A stretch of 64,000 nt of DNA from Micromonospora inositola (GCF_900090285.1 NZ_LT607754.1:2852001-2916000); one strand, 5' to 3'; shown: positions 17,827 through 26,618, numbered from the stretch's first letter. The notes: generated from the letters alone by a model not told the origin. A program made the numbers and translations.

Positions 17827-20800
17827 GTGACCCAGCCCGCGCTCTTCAGCACCGCGACACCGGCGCCCCGCACCGCCGACTCCGGCCCCCGGTACACCCC
17901 GGTCGAGCTGGCCAAGCTGCTCCGGCTGCCGGGGCCCACCCGGGAACAGGCGGCGATCATCGCCGCGCCGGTGGAGCCGCTGCTGGTGGTCGCGGGCGCC
18001 GGCTCCGGCAAGACCGAGACGATGGCCGCCCGGGTGGTCTGGCTGGTCGCCAACTCGTACGTCCGGCCGGAGCAGATCCTCGGCCTCACCTTCACCCGCA
18101 AGGCCGCCGGCGAGCTGGCGCACCGGGTGCGTACCCGGCTCGACCAGCTCATCCGCCGGCTGGGCCGGCAGGGGCGCGACCCGCACGACGATCCCCTCGC
18201 CGGCGAGCCGACCGTCTCCACCTACCACTCGTACGCCGGACGGATCGTCACCGAGCACGGGCTGCGCGCCGGCTACGAGCCCACCACCCGGCTGCTCACC
18301 GAGGCGTCCCGGTGGCAGCTCGTGGACCTGCTAGTGCGCAACTACGACGGCGACATGTCCGACGTGGAGCGGATGCCGAGCACCATCACCGACGCGGTGC
18401 TGGCCCTCGCCGGGGAGCTGGACGAGCACCTGGTCGACCCGGACGAGCTGGCCGCCTGGACCGGCCGGTTCTTCGCCGACGTGCAGTCCCGCCCCGGCCG
18501 GGTCTACGCCGACGTGCGGAAGGCCCTCGCCGTCCAGCAGACCCGGCTGCGGCTGCTGCCGCTGGTCCGGGCGTACGCCCGACGCAAGGACGACTTCGAG
18601 GCGATGGACTTCGCCGACCAGCTCGCCCGGGCCGCCCGGGTGGCCCGGGACCATCCCGGCGTCGGCGTGATCGAGCGGGACCGCTTCCGGGTGGTGCTGC
18701 TCGACGAGTACCAGGACACCAGCCACGCCCAGGTGGTGCTGCTCAACGCGCTCTTCGGCGGTGGCCACCCGGTCACCGCCGTCGGCGACCCCTGCCAGTC
18801 CATCTACGGCTGGCGCGGCGCGAGCGCCGGCACCCTGGACCGCTTCCCCGGCGACTTCGCCCGCGCCGACGGCGCCCCGGCCGACGTGCTGAGCCTGACC
18901 ACGAGCTGGCGCAACCGCCCGGAGATCCTCGGCGTGGCGAACGCGCTGGCCACCCCGCTGCGGGCCGCGGGCGCGCAGGTGCCCGAGCTGCGCGCCGCGC
19001 TCAGCGTCAAGGAGCCGATCCCGCACCGCAGCCCACGCGGCCACGCCGCCGGCACCGTGCACTGCGCGCTGCTCCACACGTACGCCGACGAGGCCGAGTG
19101 GATCGCCGACAGCGTCCTCGGCGCCTGGCGCGGGGCGGCCCGGATGCCCGGGGCGCTGCCCGAGCACATTCCGGTGCCGCAGCGCCCCACCACCGCCGTG
19201 CTGGTCCGGCTGCGCAGCCAGATTCCGGCCATCGAGTCTGCGCTGCGCGCCCGCGGGCTGCCGGTCGAGGTGGTCGGCCTGGGCGGCCTGCTGGACACCC
19301 CCGAGGTCCGGGACGTGGTCTGCACGCTGCGGGTGCTCGCCGACCCCACCGACGGGGCGGCGCTGCTGCGGCTGCTCACCGGGGCGCGCTGGCGGATCGG
19401 GCCGCGCGACCTGGTGGCCCTGCACCGGCGGGCCCGGTCGATCGCCCGGTCCCGCCGCCAGCTGGCCGGCGACGACGGGCCGGAGATCGCCGTGGACGTG
19501 CTGGACGAGGCCACGCTGGTCGAGGCGCTGGCCGACCTGGGGCCCGCGCAGGCGTACTCGGCGGAGGGGTACGCGCGGCTGCGCGCGTACGGGATGGAAC
19601 TGGCCCTGCTGCGGTACCGGCTCGACCAGACGCTGCCAGAGCTGATCGCGGACATCGAGCGGACCATCGGCCTGGACGTGGAGGTGGCGGTGCGGGCCGG
19701 CCGGGACGGTGCCGGCGACGCCGGCCTGGCCCGCGGCCACCTCGACGCCCTCGGTGACGTCGCCGCCCGGTTCAGCGGGGAGACCCCCGGCGCGACCCTG
19801 GCCGGCTTCCTGTCCTTCCTCGCCGCCGCCGAGGACGAGGAGCGCGGGCTCGCCCCGGGCGAGGTCGAGGTGGTGGAGGGCGCGGTGCAGATCCTCACCG
19901 CGCACGCCGCCAAGGGCCTCGAGTGGGACGTGGTCGCGGTGGCCGGGCTGACCCGGGGCGTCTGGCCGGGGCCGGTGCGCAACTCCGACCACTGGCTGGG
20001 CGGCCTGGGCGTGCTGCCGTTCCCGCTGCGGGGCGACGCCGACGGGCTGCCCGAGCTGGGCCTTGCCGCCGCCGAGGACCAGCGCGGGGTGGCCCGGGCG
20101 GTGGAGGACTTCATCGACGCCTGGCGGGCGCACGACGAGCGGGAGGAGCGCCGGCTGGCGTACGTGGCGGTGACCCGGCCCCGGCGGCTGCTGCTCTGCT
20201 CCGGGTACTGGTGGGGGGAGGGGACGAAGCGGTTCCGTGGGCCGTCGGTCCTCCTCCGCGAGGTGCACGACGCCTGCCTGGACGGCGGGGCCGGGCACCT
20301 GGTCGACGAGTGGGCGCCGGAACCGCCCGGCGACGCGGTCAACCCCACCACCGAGGTGGTGCTCCGCGCCGAGTGGCCCGCCGACCCGCTCGGCGCCCGC
20401 CGGCCGGCGCTGGCCGAGGCGGCCGCCCTGGTCCGTCGCTTCCTCGCCGACCCCGAGGCGGCCCGCCGGGAGCCCGTCCACCCCGATGCGGTGCGCCCTG
20501 AGCGCGCCGACCCGGAGGCGGCCCACCCTGAGCGGGCCGACCCGGCTGGGGCCGATGCCGGTCGGGACGGCGTCGCCGGACCGTCGGGCGACGACGCCCC
20601 GGCCGCCGACGGGGCGGACGACCCGGCGGTGGCGCGGTGGCGGCGGGAGGCGGACCTGCTCCTCGCCGAGCGGGCCGAGCTGCTGCGGCGGGCCGACGCG
20701 GTCGAGGTGGAGCTGCCCGGGCACCTCTCGGTGACCCAGCTGGTGGCGCTGCGCCGCGACCCCGGGGCCCTCGCGCGCGCCCTGCGCCGCCCGATGCCCA

Positions 20801-21309
20801 CCGAGCCCAACCCGTACGCCCGCCGGGGCACCGCCTTCCACACCTGGCTGGAACAGCGCTTCGGCGCCGACCGGTTGCTGGACGTGGACGAGTTGCCCGG
20901 CGCCGCGGACGACGACGCGGCCCCCGACGAGGCGCTCACCGAGTTGCAGGAGCGCTTCCTGGCCAGCGAGTGGGCCGACCGGGTGCCGCTGGAGGTGGAG
21001 GTGCCGTTCGCCACAGTGATCGCCGGGGTGGTGGTCCGCGGGCGGATGGACGCCGTCTTCGCCCGGCCGGGTGGCCGGTTCGACGTGGTCGACTGGAAGA
21101 CCGGCCGGCAGCCCACCGGGCGGGAGGCCGAGGTGGCCGCCGTGCAGCTCGCCGTCTACCGGCTGGCCTGGGCCGAGCTGGCCGGCGTGCCGGTCGAGCG
21201 GGTGGGCGCCGCGTTCCACTACGTGCGCGACGGTGTCACCGTCCGTCCGGCCGACCTGCTCGACGCCGACGGGTTGACCGCGCTGGTCGCCGAAGTGCCG
21301 GAAATTTAG
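17827..21309 (+). CDS. AdnB-like UvrD-family helicase/PD-(D/E)XK nuclease subunit
   Basis: The 1160-residue partner of the preceding helicase-nuclease. Walker A is VAGAGSGKTE at about residue 56. Motif II is the canonical LLDEYQDTS. GDPCQSIYGWRGA is motif III, and TAHAAKGLEWD is motif V. The nuclease has VVDWKTGRQ, and no iron-sulfur cysteine set is seen. A low-complexity stretch with repeated HPERADPEA-like units lies at about 885-920, between the motor and the nuclease. GTG 17827 was preferred over GTG 17773 because the upstream 54 nt belong to a repeated junction element that ends in a ribosome site. In mycobacteria AdnB is the lead motor in double-strand-break resection. Confidence 0.87.
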   Translation: MTQPALFSTATPAPRTADSGPRYTPVELAKLLRLPGPTREQAAIIAAPVEPLLVVAGAGSGKTETMAARVVWLVANSYVRPEQILGLTFTRKAAGELAHRVRTRLDQLIRRLGRQGRDPHDDPLAGEPTVSTYHSYAGRIVTEHGLRAGYEPTTRLLTEASRWQLVDLLVRNYDGDMSDVERMPSTITDAVLALAGELDEHLVDPDELAAWTGRFFADVQSRPGRVYADVRKALAVQQTRLRLLPLVRAYARRKDDFEAMDFADQLARAARVARDHPGVGVIERDRFRVVLLDEYQDTSHAQVVLLNALFGGGHPVTAVGDPCQSIYGWRGASAGTLDRFPGDFARADGAPADVLSLTTSWRNRPEILGVANALATPLRAAGAQVPELRAALSVKEPIPHRSPRGHAAGTVHCALLHTYADEAEWIADSVLGAWRGAARMPGALPEHIPVPQRPTTAVLVRLRSQIPAIESALRARGLPVEVVGLGGLLDTPEVRDVVCTLRVLADPTDGAALLRLLTGARWRIGPRDLVALHRRARSIARSRRQLAGDDGPEIAVDVLDEATLVEALADLGPAQAYSAEGYARLRAYGMELALLRYRLDQTLPELIADIERTIGLDVEVAVRAGRDGAGDAGLARGHLDALGDVAARFSGETPGATLAGFLSFLAAAEDEERGLAPGEVEVVEGAVQILTAHAAKGLEWDVVAVAGLTRGVWPGPVRNSDHWLGGLGVLPFPLRGDADGLPELGLAAAEDQRGVARAVEDFIDAWRAHDEREERRLAYVAVTRPRRLLLCSGYWWGEGTKRFRGPSVLLREVHDACLDGGAGHLVDEWAPEPPGDAVNPTTEVVLRAEWPADPLGARRPALAEAAALVRRFLADPEAARREPVHPDAVRPERADPEAAHPERADPAGADAGRDGVAGPSGDDAPAADGADDPAVARWRREADLLLAERAELLRRADAVEVELPGHLSVTQLVALRRDPGALARALRRPMPTEPNPYARRGTAFHTWLEQRFGADRLLDVDELPGAADDDAAPDEALTELQERFLASEWADRVPLEVEVPFATVIAGVVVRGRMDAVFARPGGRFDVVDWKTGRQPTGREAEVAAVQLAVYRLAWAELAGVPVERVGAAFHYVRDGVTVRPADLLDADGLTALVAEVPEI

Positions 21310-21543
21310 GCGGACTACCCCACGTTACGTAATCCGTGGTAGGTTAGGCGCGTTGCAGTTTTGGTTTCCAGAGACTCTGTGTGCGCCTGGCGGATTGTGG
21401 CCCCAGGCGCTCTTTGTTGTGTCCGGAGTTCTCCGGGCGGGGCGACCAGCAGCGACAGGCGATTCGCGCATTCCCGCGCGGAGCGCTCCTCTTCGAGCCC
21501 GCAACAGGTGCGGGTTCGACGTTCCGTCAAGGAGACGAAACAA
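21310..21543 (+). promoter_or_regulatory. Long structured leader of the cold-shock gene
   Basis: 234 bp separate the AdnB-like stop from the csp start. GCGCCTGG (21383-21390) and CCAGGCGC (21403-21410) form a perfect 8-bp stem with a 12-nt loop, followed directly by TCTTTGTTGT. This is the layout of an intrinsic attenuator. TAGGTT (21340-21345) is a possible -10 box. AAGGAGA (21529-21535) is the ribosome site. A long leader is usual for csp genes, where it responds to temperature. Confidence 0.55.
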
Positions 21544-21747
21544 ATGGCTATTGGCACCGTCAAGTGGTTCAACGCTGACAAGGGCTTCGGCTTCATCACC
21601 CCGGACGGCGGCGGCGCCGACGTCTTCGCCCACTTCTCGGCGATCCAGTCCTCCGGCTACCGGAGCCTGGACGAGAACCAGCGGGTCGAGTTCGAGGTGA
21701 CCCAGGGCCAGAAGGGCCCGCAGGCGGAGAACATCCGCCCGCTCTGA
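21544..21747 (+). CDS. Cold-shock protein (CspA family)
   Basis: A 67-residue single OB-fold RNA/DNA chaperone. It has both RNP motifs, KGFGFITPD (about 14-22) and DVFAHFSAI (about 27-35), and the WFN aromatic triplet at residues 8-10. The length is exactly that of CspA-type proteins. ATG 21544 has AAGGAGA 8 nt upstream and a 234-bp leader. A terminator hairpin follows, then a DEAD-box RNA helicase gene, so two RNA-remodelling proteins are neighbours. Confidence 0.96.
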   Translation: MAIGTVKWFNADKGFGFITPDGGGADVFAHFSAIQSSGYRSLDENQRVEFEVTQGQKGPQAENIRPL

Positions 21748-21772
21748 TCTTCGGATCACCCAGCACCATCCA

Positions 21773-21791
21773 CCGCACCCTCAGGGTGCGG
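21773..21791. terminator. Terminator after the cold-shock gene
   Basis: CCGCACCC pairs with GGGTGCGG in a compact hairpin 25 nt after the csp stop. A second long hairpin follows at 21800-21857 (CCGGTCCGCCGC with GCGGCGGACCGG). Confidence 0.7.
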
Positions 21792-21933
21792 TGACGGGAC
21801 CGGTCCGCCGCGCCGCCCACCCGCTCCGGCGGGGCGCGGCGTGCTGCGGCGGACCGGCCCGTACCCCCTTCGGTTCGTGCTTGTGAGTCGCGACGGGCTT
21901 TACCGCCGACGACAGCGCCGCTGCGGCGCCCTC

Positions 21934-21956
21934 CCTCGACACGTGCCGCGTCGAGG
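21934..21956 (+). promoter_or_regulatory. Hairpin overlapping the ribosome site of the DEAD-box helicase gene
   Basis: CCTCGAC (21934-21940) pairs with GTCGAGG (21950-21956). The right arm includes the first half of the Shine-Dalgarno GAGGAAGG (21953-21960), which lies 8 nt before ATG 21969. Folding would hide the ribosome site. A second 7-bp hairpin (21915-21929) lies just upstream. Confidence 0.5.
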
Positions 21957-21968
21957 AAGGCATTCCGC

Positions 21969-23279
21969 ATGACCATGACCATTCCCACCTTCGCCGCCAC
22001 CGGGCTCGCCCCGGCGCTGCTCACCGAGCTCGCGGCGCAGGGCATCACCGAGCCGTTCCCGATCCAGTCGGCGACCCTGCCGGACTCGCTCGCCGGCCGG
22101 GACGTGCTCGGCCGGGGCCGGACCGGCTCCGGCAAGACGCTCGCCTTCGGGCTGCCGGTGCTGCACCGCACCGCCGGCCGTCGGGCCCGCCCCGGCCGTC
22201 CGCTGGCGCTCGTGCTGGTGCCGACCCGGGAGCTGGCTCAGCAGGTCACCACCGCGCTCGCCCCGTACGCCCGTGCCCTCGGGCTGCGCTGCGCCACCGT
22301 GGTCGGCGGCCTGTCGCTGCAGCGGCAGGCGGACGCGCTGCGGGCCGGCGCCGAGGTGGTCGTGGCCACCCCCGGCCGGCTGCACGACCTGATCAACCGT
22401 GGTGACGCCCGCCTCGGCGAGGTCGCCATCACCGTGCTCGACGAGGCCGACCAGATGGCCGACATGGGCTTCCTGCCGCAGGTCACCAAGCTGCTGGAGC
22501 AGGTCGCCCCGGACGGCCAGCGGATGCTCTTCTCCGCCACGCTGGACGGCGGCGTGGACCGGCTGGTCCGTCGCTTCCTGAGCAACCCGGTGTCGCACTC
22601 GGTCGACCCGGGCACCGCCACGGTCACCGCGATGACCCACCACGTGCTGCACGTCGAGGCGGCGGACAAGCCCGACGCGCTGGCCCGGATCGCCGCCCGC
22701 GAGGGCCGCACCATCCTGTTCATGGGGACGAAGCACCGCGCCGACCGGCTGGCCCGCCAGTTGCTCTCCAGGGGGGTACGCGCCGCGGCGCTGCACGGCG
22801 GCAAGTCGCAGCCGCAGCGCACCCGGATCCTGGAGCAGTTCCGCACCGGCCAGGTGACCGCCCTGGTCGCCACCGACGTGGCGGCCCGGGGCATCCACGT
22901 GGACGGGCTCGACATGGTGGTCAACGTGGACCCGCCGACCGAGGCCAAGGACTACCTGCACCGGGGGGGTCGTACCGCCCGGGCGGGGGAGTCCGGCACC
23001 GTGGTCACCCTGGTTCTGCCGGAGCAGCGCCGGGACGTGTCGCGGCTGATGACCGTGGCCGGTATCAAGCCCCAGTCGACCCAGGTGCGCCTCGGCGAGG
23101 AGGCGTTGGCCCGGGTCACCGGCGCCCGGGAGCCCTCCGGCGTGCCGGTGACCATCGCCGCCCCGCAGCCGGCGCCGGCCGCGCGCCCGCGTACCGGTGG
23201 TGGCGGCGGGGAGGGCGCCCGGTCCGCGCACCGGACGTCGGGCCGCTCGCGGCGCCCGCGCCGCCCGCGTACCGCCTGA
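21969..23279 (+). CDS. DEAD-box ATP-dependent RNA helicase (RhlE/CsdA-like)
   Basis: The 436-residue SF2 RNA helicase has the Q motif region GITEPFPIQSATLP, Walker A GRTGSGKT, PTRELA, TPGRL, the Walker B VLDEADQM, SAT in LFSATLDGG, and the C-terminal motifs TDVAARGIH and HRGGRTARAG. A basic Gly/Arg-rich tail of about 40 residues ends the protein. The tail suits RNA unwinding in ribosome assembly or mRNA decay at low temperature. GAGGAAGG lies 8 nt before ATG 21969. Its place beside csp, and the hairpin over its ribosome site, suggest cold-responsive control, which is inference. Confidence 0.93.
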   Translation: MTMTIPTFAATGLAPALLTELAAQGITEPFPIQSATLPDSLAGRDVLGRGRTGSGKTLAFGLPVLHRTAGRRARPGRPLALVLVPTRELAQQVTTALAPYARALGLRCATVVGGLSLQRQADALRAGAEVVVATPGRLHDLINRGDARLGEVAITVLDEADQMADMGFLPQVTKLLEQVAPDGQRMLFSATLDGGVDRLVRRFLSNPVSHSVDPGTATVTAMTHHVLHVEAADKPDALARIAAREGRTILFMGTKHRADRLARQLLSRGVRAAALHGGKSQPQRTRILEQFRTGQVTALVATDVAARGIHVDGLDMVVNVDPPTEAKDYLHRGGRTARAGESGTVVTLVLPEQRRDVSRLMTVAGIKPQSTQVRLGEEALARVTGAREPSGVPVTIAAPQPAPAARPRTGGGGGEGARSAHRTSGRSRRPRRPRTA

Positions 23280-23292
23280 TCGTTTCCGGCCC

Positions 23293-23335
23293 GCAGCGGC
23301 CGCGCACCGCCCGACGGCGGTCGCGCGGCCGCTGC
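23293..23335. terminator. Strong terminator after the DEAD-box helicase
   Basis: GCAGCGGCCGCGC (23293-23305) pairs perfectly with GCGCGGCCGCTGC (23323-23335), a 13-bp stem 13 nt after the stop, followed by GCCGTTTGCC. The rest of the gap to 23541 shows nothing else I can assign. Confidence 0.8.
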
Positions 23336-23554
23336 GCCGTTTGCCGGCCCCGGACGTGTCGCTCGGGGCCCGCCGGTCCTCGGAGGTGATCGACGCCGCG
23401 GGATCGGATGGGCGCGGTGGGTGACCGTCGACGGGGCTGAGTCGGCAAACCGGCGCGACTGCGTCCGATCGGCGACTGTTTCCGGCTGGGTGCCTGGTCG
23501 AAGCTTGTCCGGGGGAGATCCGGCCGGCACCGGCCGGACACGGGAGGGGTGACC

Positions 23555-23755
23555 ATGGCGGGCGACGCCGACTCCGGGGCGGGGGGCGAGCTGCTGCTGG
23601 TGTTCGCGGTGGCGGGCGCGGGGCTGCTGCTCGCCATGGTCGCGGCGCTGGCGCCGTGGCACCCGACGCCCGGCCGGGCCGCCCCGGCCGGGCTGGTCGA
23701 ACTGCACGGGCCCGCCGGTCCGGCGGCGCCGGCCGTCAAGCTGACCGCCGGCTGA
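23555..23755 (+). CDS. Small hypothetical membrane protein (66 aa)
   Basis: A 66-residue protein with one hydrophobic segment of about 30 residues (LLLVFAVAGAGLLLAMVAAL) and a proline/alanine-rich tail. ATG 23555 follows GGGAGGGG by 5 nt, a strong ribosome site that makes translation likely. It stands alone between the helicase terminator and the convergent ABC transporter. I recognise no family. Confidence 0.55.
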   Translation: MAGDADSGAGGELLLVFAVAGAGLLLAMVAALAPWHPTPGRAAPAGLVELHGPAGPAAPAVKLTAG

Positions 23756-23862
23756 ACCGGGCGGTGGGACCGGACCCGGCGGCGTTGGCGACGGCGGCGG
23801 CGACGGCGACGGCGAGCATGGCCCGGAGCGCGTAGTCGGCCCTCGCGGAGACGTACACGGGC

Positions 23863-24747
23863 TCAGTTGCCGGCCTGGTCCAGCACGCCCCAGCGGCGCC
23901 GGATCGCCTTGTCGGCGGCGCCGAAGGCCGAGTCGACCAGGAGGCCCACCACCAGGATGACGATCATGATGGCCATCAGCCGGGGCGCCTCGCTGAGCTC
24001 GCGGGCGTAGGTGAGCTGGGCACCGATCGACGTCCGGGTCGCGATGACCACCAGCAGCTCGCCGGCCATCAGGCTGCGCCAGGCGAACGCCCAGCCCTGC
24101 TTGAGCCCGGCCACGATGGCCGGCAGCGCGGCCGGCGCGATGACGTACCGGTAGAGGTTCAGCCCCCGGGCACCGATGTTGCGGCCGGCCCGGACCAGCA
24201 GCGGCGGCACGTAGTCGACGCCGTGGATGACGCCGTTGGCGACCGACGGGGCCGCGCCGAGCACCACCACGAAGAAGATCGCCTGCTCGCTGAGCTGGAA
24301 GAGCAGGATCGCCAGCGGGAACCAGGCGATCGACGGCATGGTCTGCAGCGCCGTGATCATCGACCCGAGCGCGGCCCGGAGCACCTTCACCCGGGCGACG
24401 CCCAGGCCGAGCACCAGCCCGACGGCGACCGCGGCGGCGAAGCCGACGGCGGCCCGCCGGCCGGTGGTGGCCAGGCCGTCCCAGAGCGCGGCGCTGACCA
24501 GGTAGTGGCCGAGGTCCGCGAAGACCGTGGCGGGCGAGGGCAGCGCCCACGGCTCCTTCCAGCCGGTCAGGAACACGACCTGCCAGATGCCGATCACGAG
24601 CCCGAGGGCGGCCAGCTTCGGCCAGGTGGCAGACCACAGGCGCAGGGCACGCGAGGGCCCCTTCTCCCGACCGGCGATCTCCAGTGCGTCGAGCCCGGAG
24701 ATCTCCGCGTCGGTACGCGGCGTCCCGGCGAGCGTGTCACTGGCCAT
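23863..24747 (-). CDS. ABC transporter permease, sulfonate/taurine/nitrate type (SsuC-like)
   Basis: A 294-residue inner-membrane permease with about six transmembrane helices. The EAA-type cytoplasmic loop, which contacts the ATPase, is around AGRNIGARGLNLYRYVIAPA. The start ATG lies inside the end of the ATPase gene (11-bp overlap), so translation is coupled. It belongs to the BPD_transp_1 branch that serves SsuABC, TauABC and related importers. The three-gene operon reads binding protein, ATPase, permease on the minus strand. The exact ligand is not determined. Confidence 0.9.
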   Translation of the reverse strand: MASDTLAGTPRTDAEISGLDALEIAGREKGPSRALRLWSATWPKLAALGLVIGIWQVVFLTGWKEPWALPSPATVFADLGHYLVSAALWDGLATTGRRAAVGFAAAVAVGLVLGLGVARVKVLRAALGSMITALQTMPSIAWFPLAILLFQLSEQAIFFVVVLGAAPSVANGVIHGVDYVPPLLVRAGRNIGARGLNLYRYVIAPAALPAIVAGLKQGWAFAWRSLMAGELLVVIATRTSIGAQLTYARELSEAPRLMAIMIVILVVGLLVDSAFGAADKAIRRRWGVLDQAGN

Positions 24748-25516
24748 GACGGCCCACCTCCGTACGCAGCCGGTCGGTGACCTCGGCGGCGATGGACGCG
24801 ATCTCGGGGGAGTCGATCCGTCGGGGCCGGGGCACGTCGACCCGGGTGGAGTAGATGATCCGGCCGGGCCGGCTGGAGAGCAGGATGATCCGGTCGGCGA
24901 GGCGGGCCGCCTCGCGGACGTTGTGGGTCACGAAGAGCACGGTGAGCTTCCGCTCGGACCAGATCCGCTCCAGCTCGTCGTGGAGGATGTCCCGGGTCAT
25001 CGCGTCGAGCGCGCCGAACGGCTCGTCCATCAGCAGCACGGGGGTGTCCAGGGCGAGGGTGCGGGCCAGCGCGACCCGCTGCCGCATGCCGCCGGAGAGC
25101 TCGTGCGGCCGCTTGCGGCCGAACTCGGACAGGTGGACCGTGCGCAGCAGCTCGGCCACCCTGCTCCGGCGCTCGGCGCGGGGCAGCCCGCGCAGCTTCA
25201 ACGGCACCTCGACGTTGGCCTCGACGGTGAGCCACGGGAAGAGCGCCGGTTCCTGGAACATCAGGCCGGGGTTGACCCCGTCGCCCAGCTCGATCCGCCC
25301 GCCGCTGGCCCGGTCCAGCCCGGCGACCAGGTTGAGCAGGGTGCTCTTGCCGCAGCCGGAGGCGCCGACCAGGCAGACGAACTCACCGGGGGCGACGTCC
25401 AGCGACACCCCGTCCAGGGCCAGGACGGCGTTCTCGCCCTGGCCGTACACCTTGGTCACGCCCTGCAGCGCGACCGAACCGGTCGCGCTGCGGGGCGTCG
25501 TCGTGGTCGACGTCAC
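24737..25516 (-). CDS. ABC transporter ATP-binding protein, sulfonate/taurine/nitrate type (SsuB/TauB-like)
   Basis: A 259-residue ATPase with Walker A GASGCGKST, Q-loop FQEPALFPWL, signature LSGGMRQR, Walker B LLMDEPFGALD and switch His in THNV. The PALFPWL form of the Q-loop region is typical of the TauB/SsuB/NrtD group. The GTG start overlaps the binding-protein stop by 4 bp (GTGA) and its own stop overlaps the permease start by 11 bp. It energises import of the substrate delivered by the lipoprotein encoded upstream. Confidence 0.93.
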   Translation of the reverse strand: MTSTTTTPRSATGSVALQGVTKVYGQGENAVLALDGVSLDVAPGEFVCLVGASGCGKSTLLNLVAGLDRASGGRIELGDGVNPGLMFQEPALFPWLTVEANVEVPLKLRGLPRAERRSRVAELLRTVHLSEFGRKRPHELSGGMRQRVALARTLALDTPVLLMDEPFGALDAMTRDILHDELERIWSERKLTVLFVTHNVREAARLADRIILLSSRPGRIIYSTRVDVPRPRRIDSPEIASIAAEVTDRLRTEVGRHGQ

Positions 25517-26577
25517 GGCTGGGTGACCTCGGGCTTGCCCTGTGCCTTGAGCGCCTCGTTGAGGAACCTCAGGTCGTAGAGGCCGTTCAGGTCGACCGGC
25601 TGGGTCAGCTCGACGGCGACCGCGTGGTCCAGGCCGGTCTTCAGCGAGGACGCGATCGGGTCGTTGGTGAACTCCAGGGTCGGCCACGCCTGCTTGATCA
25701 GCTTGAGGTCCAGCGGCTTGCCGGTGATCTTGCCGATGTGGTCGGAGACGGCCTGCTGCGCCTCGTCCGGCTTGGAGTTGACGAACTCGTTCGCCGCCAC
25801 CTGCCCCTCGACCAGCTTCTTCACCACGTCCGGGTGGGCCTTGAGGAACTTGGTGCTGACGATCAGGTTGGTGATGACGAACTTCTTGTCCGGCCACAGG
25901 TCGCGCTCGTCGACCAGGACCTTGCCGCCGGCGTTGACCAGCCGGGACACGAACGGCTCCGGGACCCAGGCGCCGTCGATCGCGCCGCTGCTGAAGGTCT
26001 CCACCGTCTGCGCGTTCTCCTGGGGGACGACCTTGACGTCGCCGCCGCCCTCCTTGGTGGTCTTGAGGCCCTTCTCCTTGAGCCAGTAGCGCAGCGCAAC
26101 GTCCTGGGTGTTGCCGAGCTGTGGGGTGGCGATCTTCCTGCCGCGCAGCTGCTCGACCGTGGTGATCTCCGGCTTGACCACCAGGGCTACGCCGCCGGAG
26201 GCGGTGCCGGAGACGACCCGGACGGCCTCGCCCCTGGACTTGGAGAAGGCGTTCACGGTCGGGTTCGGACCGATGTACGTGGCGTCGAGCGCACCGGAGA
26301 AGATCGCCTCGATGGCGGCCGGGCCGGCGTTGAAGGTCTTCGTCTCCAGCGTGACGTCGTTGCCCAGTTTCTCGGCGAAGATGCCCTTCTCCACACCGAC
26401 CACGGCCGGGGCGTGGGTGATGTTGGGGAAGTAGCCGAGGCGCAGCGTCACCGGGCCGGACTTGCCGGCGGCGTCGTCGCGGTCGTCGCCGCACGCTGCC
26501 GTGGTGCCGAGGGTGGCCGCGCCGACGACGGCGAGGGTGGCGAGGGAGACCAGCCGACGGAAGGGGAGCCGTCTCAT
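25513..26577 (-). CDS. ABC transporter substrate-binding lipoprotein, aliphatic sulfonate/taurine-like
   Basis: A 354-residue lipoprotein. Basic n-region MRRLPFRR, hydrophobic core and a lipobox ending TTAAC, so the cysteine at about residue 29 is lipidated. The mature part is an NMT1/SsuA-type fold with RLGYFPNITHAPAVVGVEKGIF at its start and the YIGPNPTVNAF ligand loop. The family binds sulfonates, taurine, nitrate or pyrimidine precursors. It is first in the operon. A perfect 7-bp inverted repeat at 26598-26618, 20 bp upstream of the start, is a likely operator and resembles sites seen before sulfur-uptake genes. Confidence 0.9.
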   Translation of the reverse strand: MRRLPFRRLVSLATLAVVGAATLGTTAACGDDRDDAAGKSGPVTLRLGYFPNITHAPAVVGVEKGIFAEKLGNDVTLETKTFNAGPAAIEAIFSGALDATYIGPNPTVNAFSKSRGEAVRVVSGTASGGVALVVKPEITTVEQLRGRKIATPQLGNTQDVALRYWLKEKGLKTTKEGGGDVKVVPQENAQTVETFSSGAIDGAWVPEPFVSRLVNAGGKVLVDERDLWPDKKFVITNLIVSTKFLKAHPDVVKKLVEGQVAANEFVNSKPDEAQQAVSDHIGKITGKPLDLKLIKQAWPTLEFTNDPIASSLKTGLDHAVAVELTQPVDLNGLYDLRFLNEALKAQGKPEVTQP

Positions 26578-26597
26578 CGTCTATCCAATCCGCAGTA

Positions 26598-26618
26598 TTC
26601 CTACTTAGTTGGTAGGAA
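26598..26618 (-). promoter_or_regulatory. Inverted-repeat operator candidate of the sulfonate-type ABC operon
   Basis: TTCCTAC (26598-26604), a 7-nt spacer, and GTAGGAA (26612-26618) form a perfect 21-bp operator-like repeat, 21-41 bp before the binding-protein start. The ATTCC/GGAA half-sites resemble CymR-type Rrf2 repressor sites, which control sulfur uptake in Firmicutes. The regulator here is unknown. Confidence 0.55.

Noticed and set aside
14163..18221. A minus-strand open frame of about 1350 codons opposite the AdnA-like gene
   Set aside because: Low-complexity translation and no motif; it is the antisense shadow of a helicase gene with clear motifs.
23197..23424. Short plus-strand frame after the DEAD-box helicase
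   Set aside because: It covers the terminator hairpin, has no ribosome site and a composition like random GC-rich sequence.
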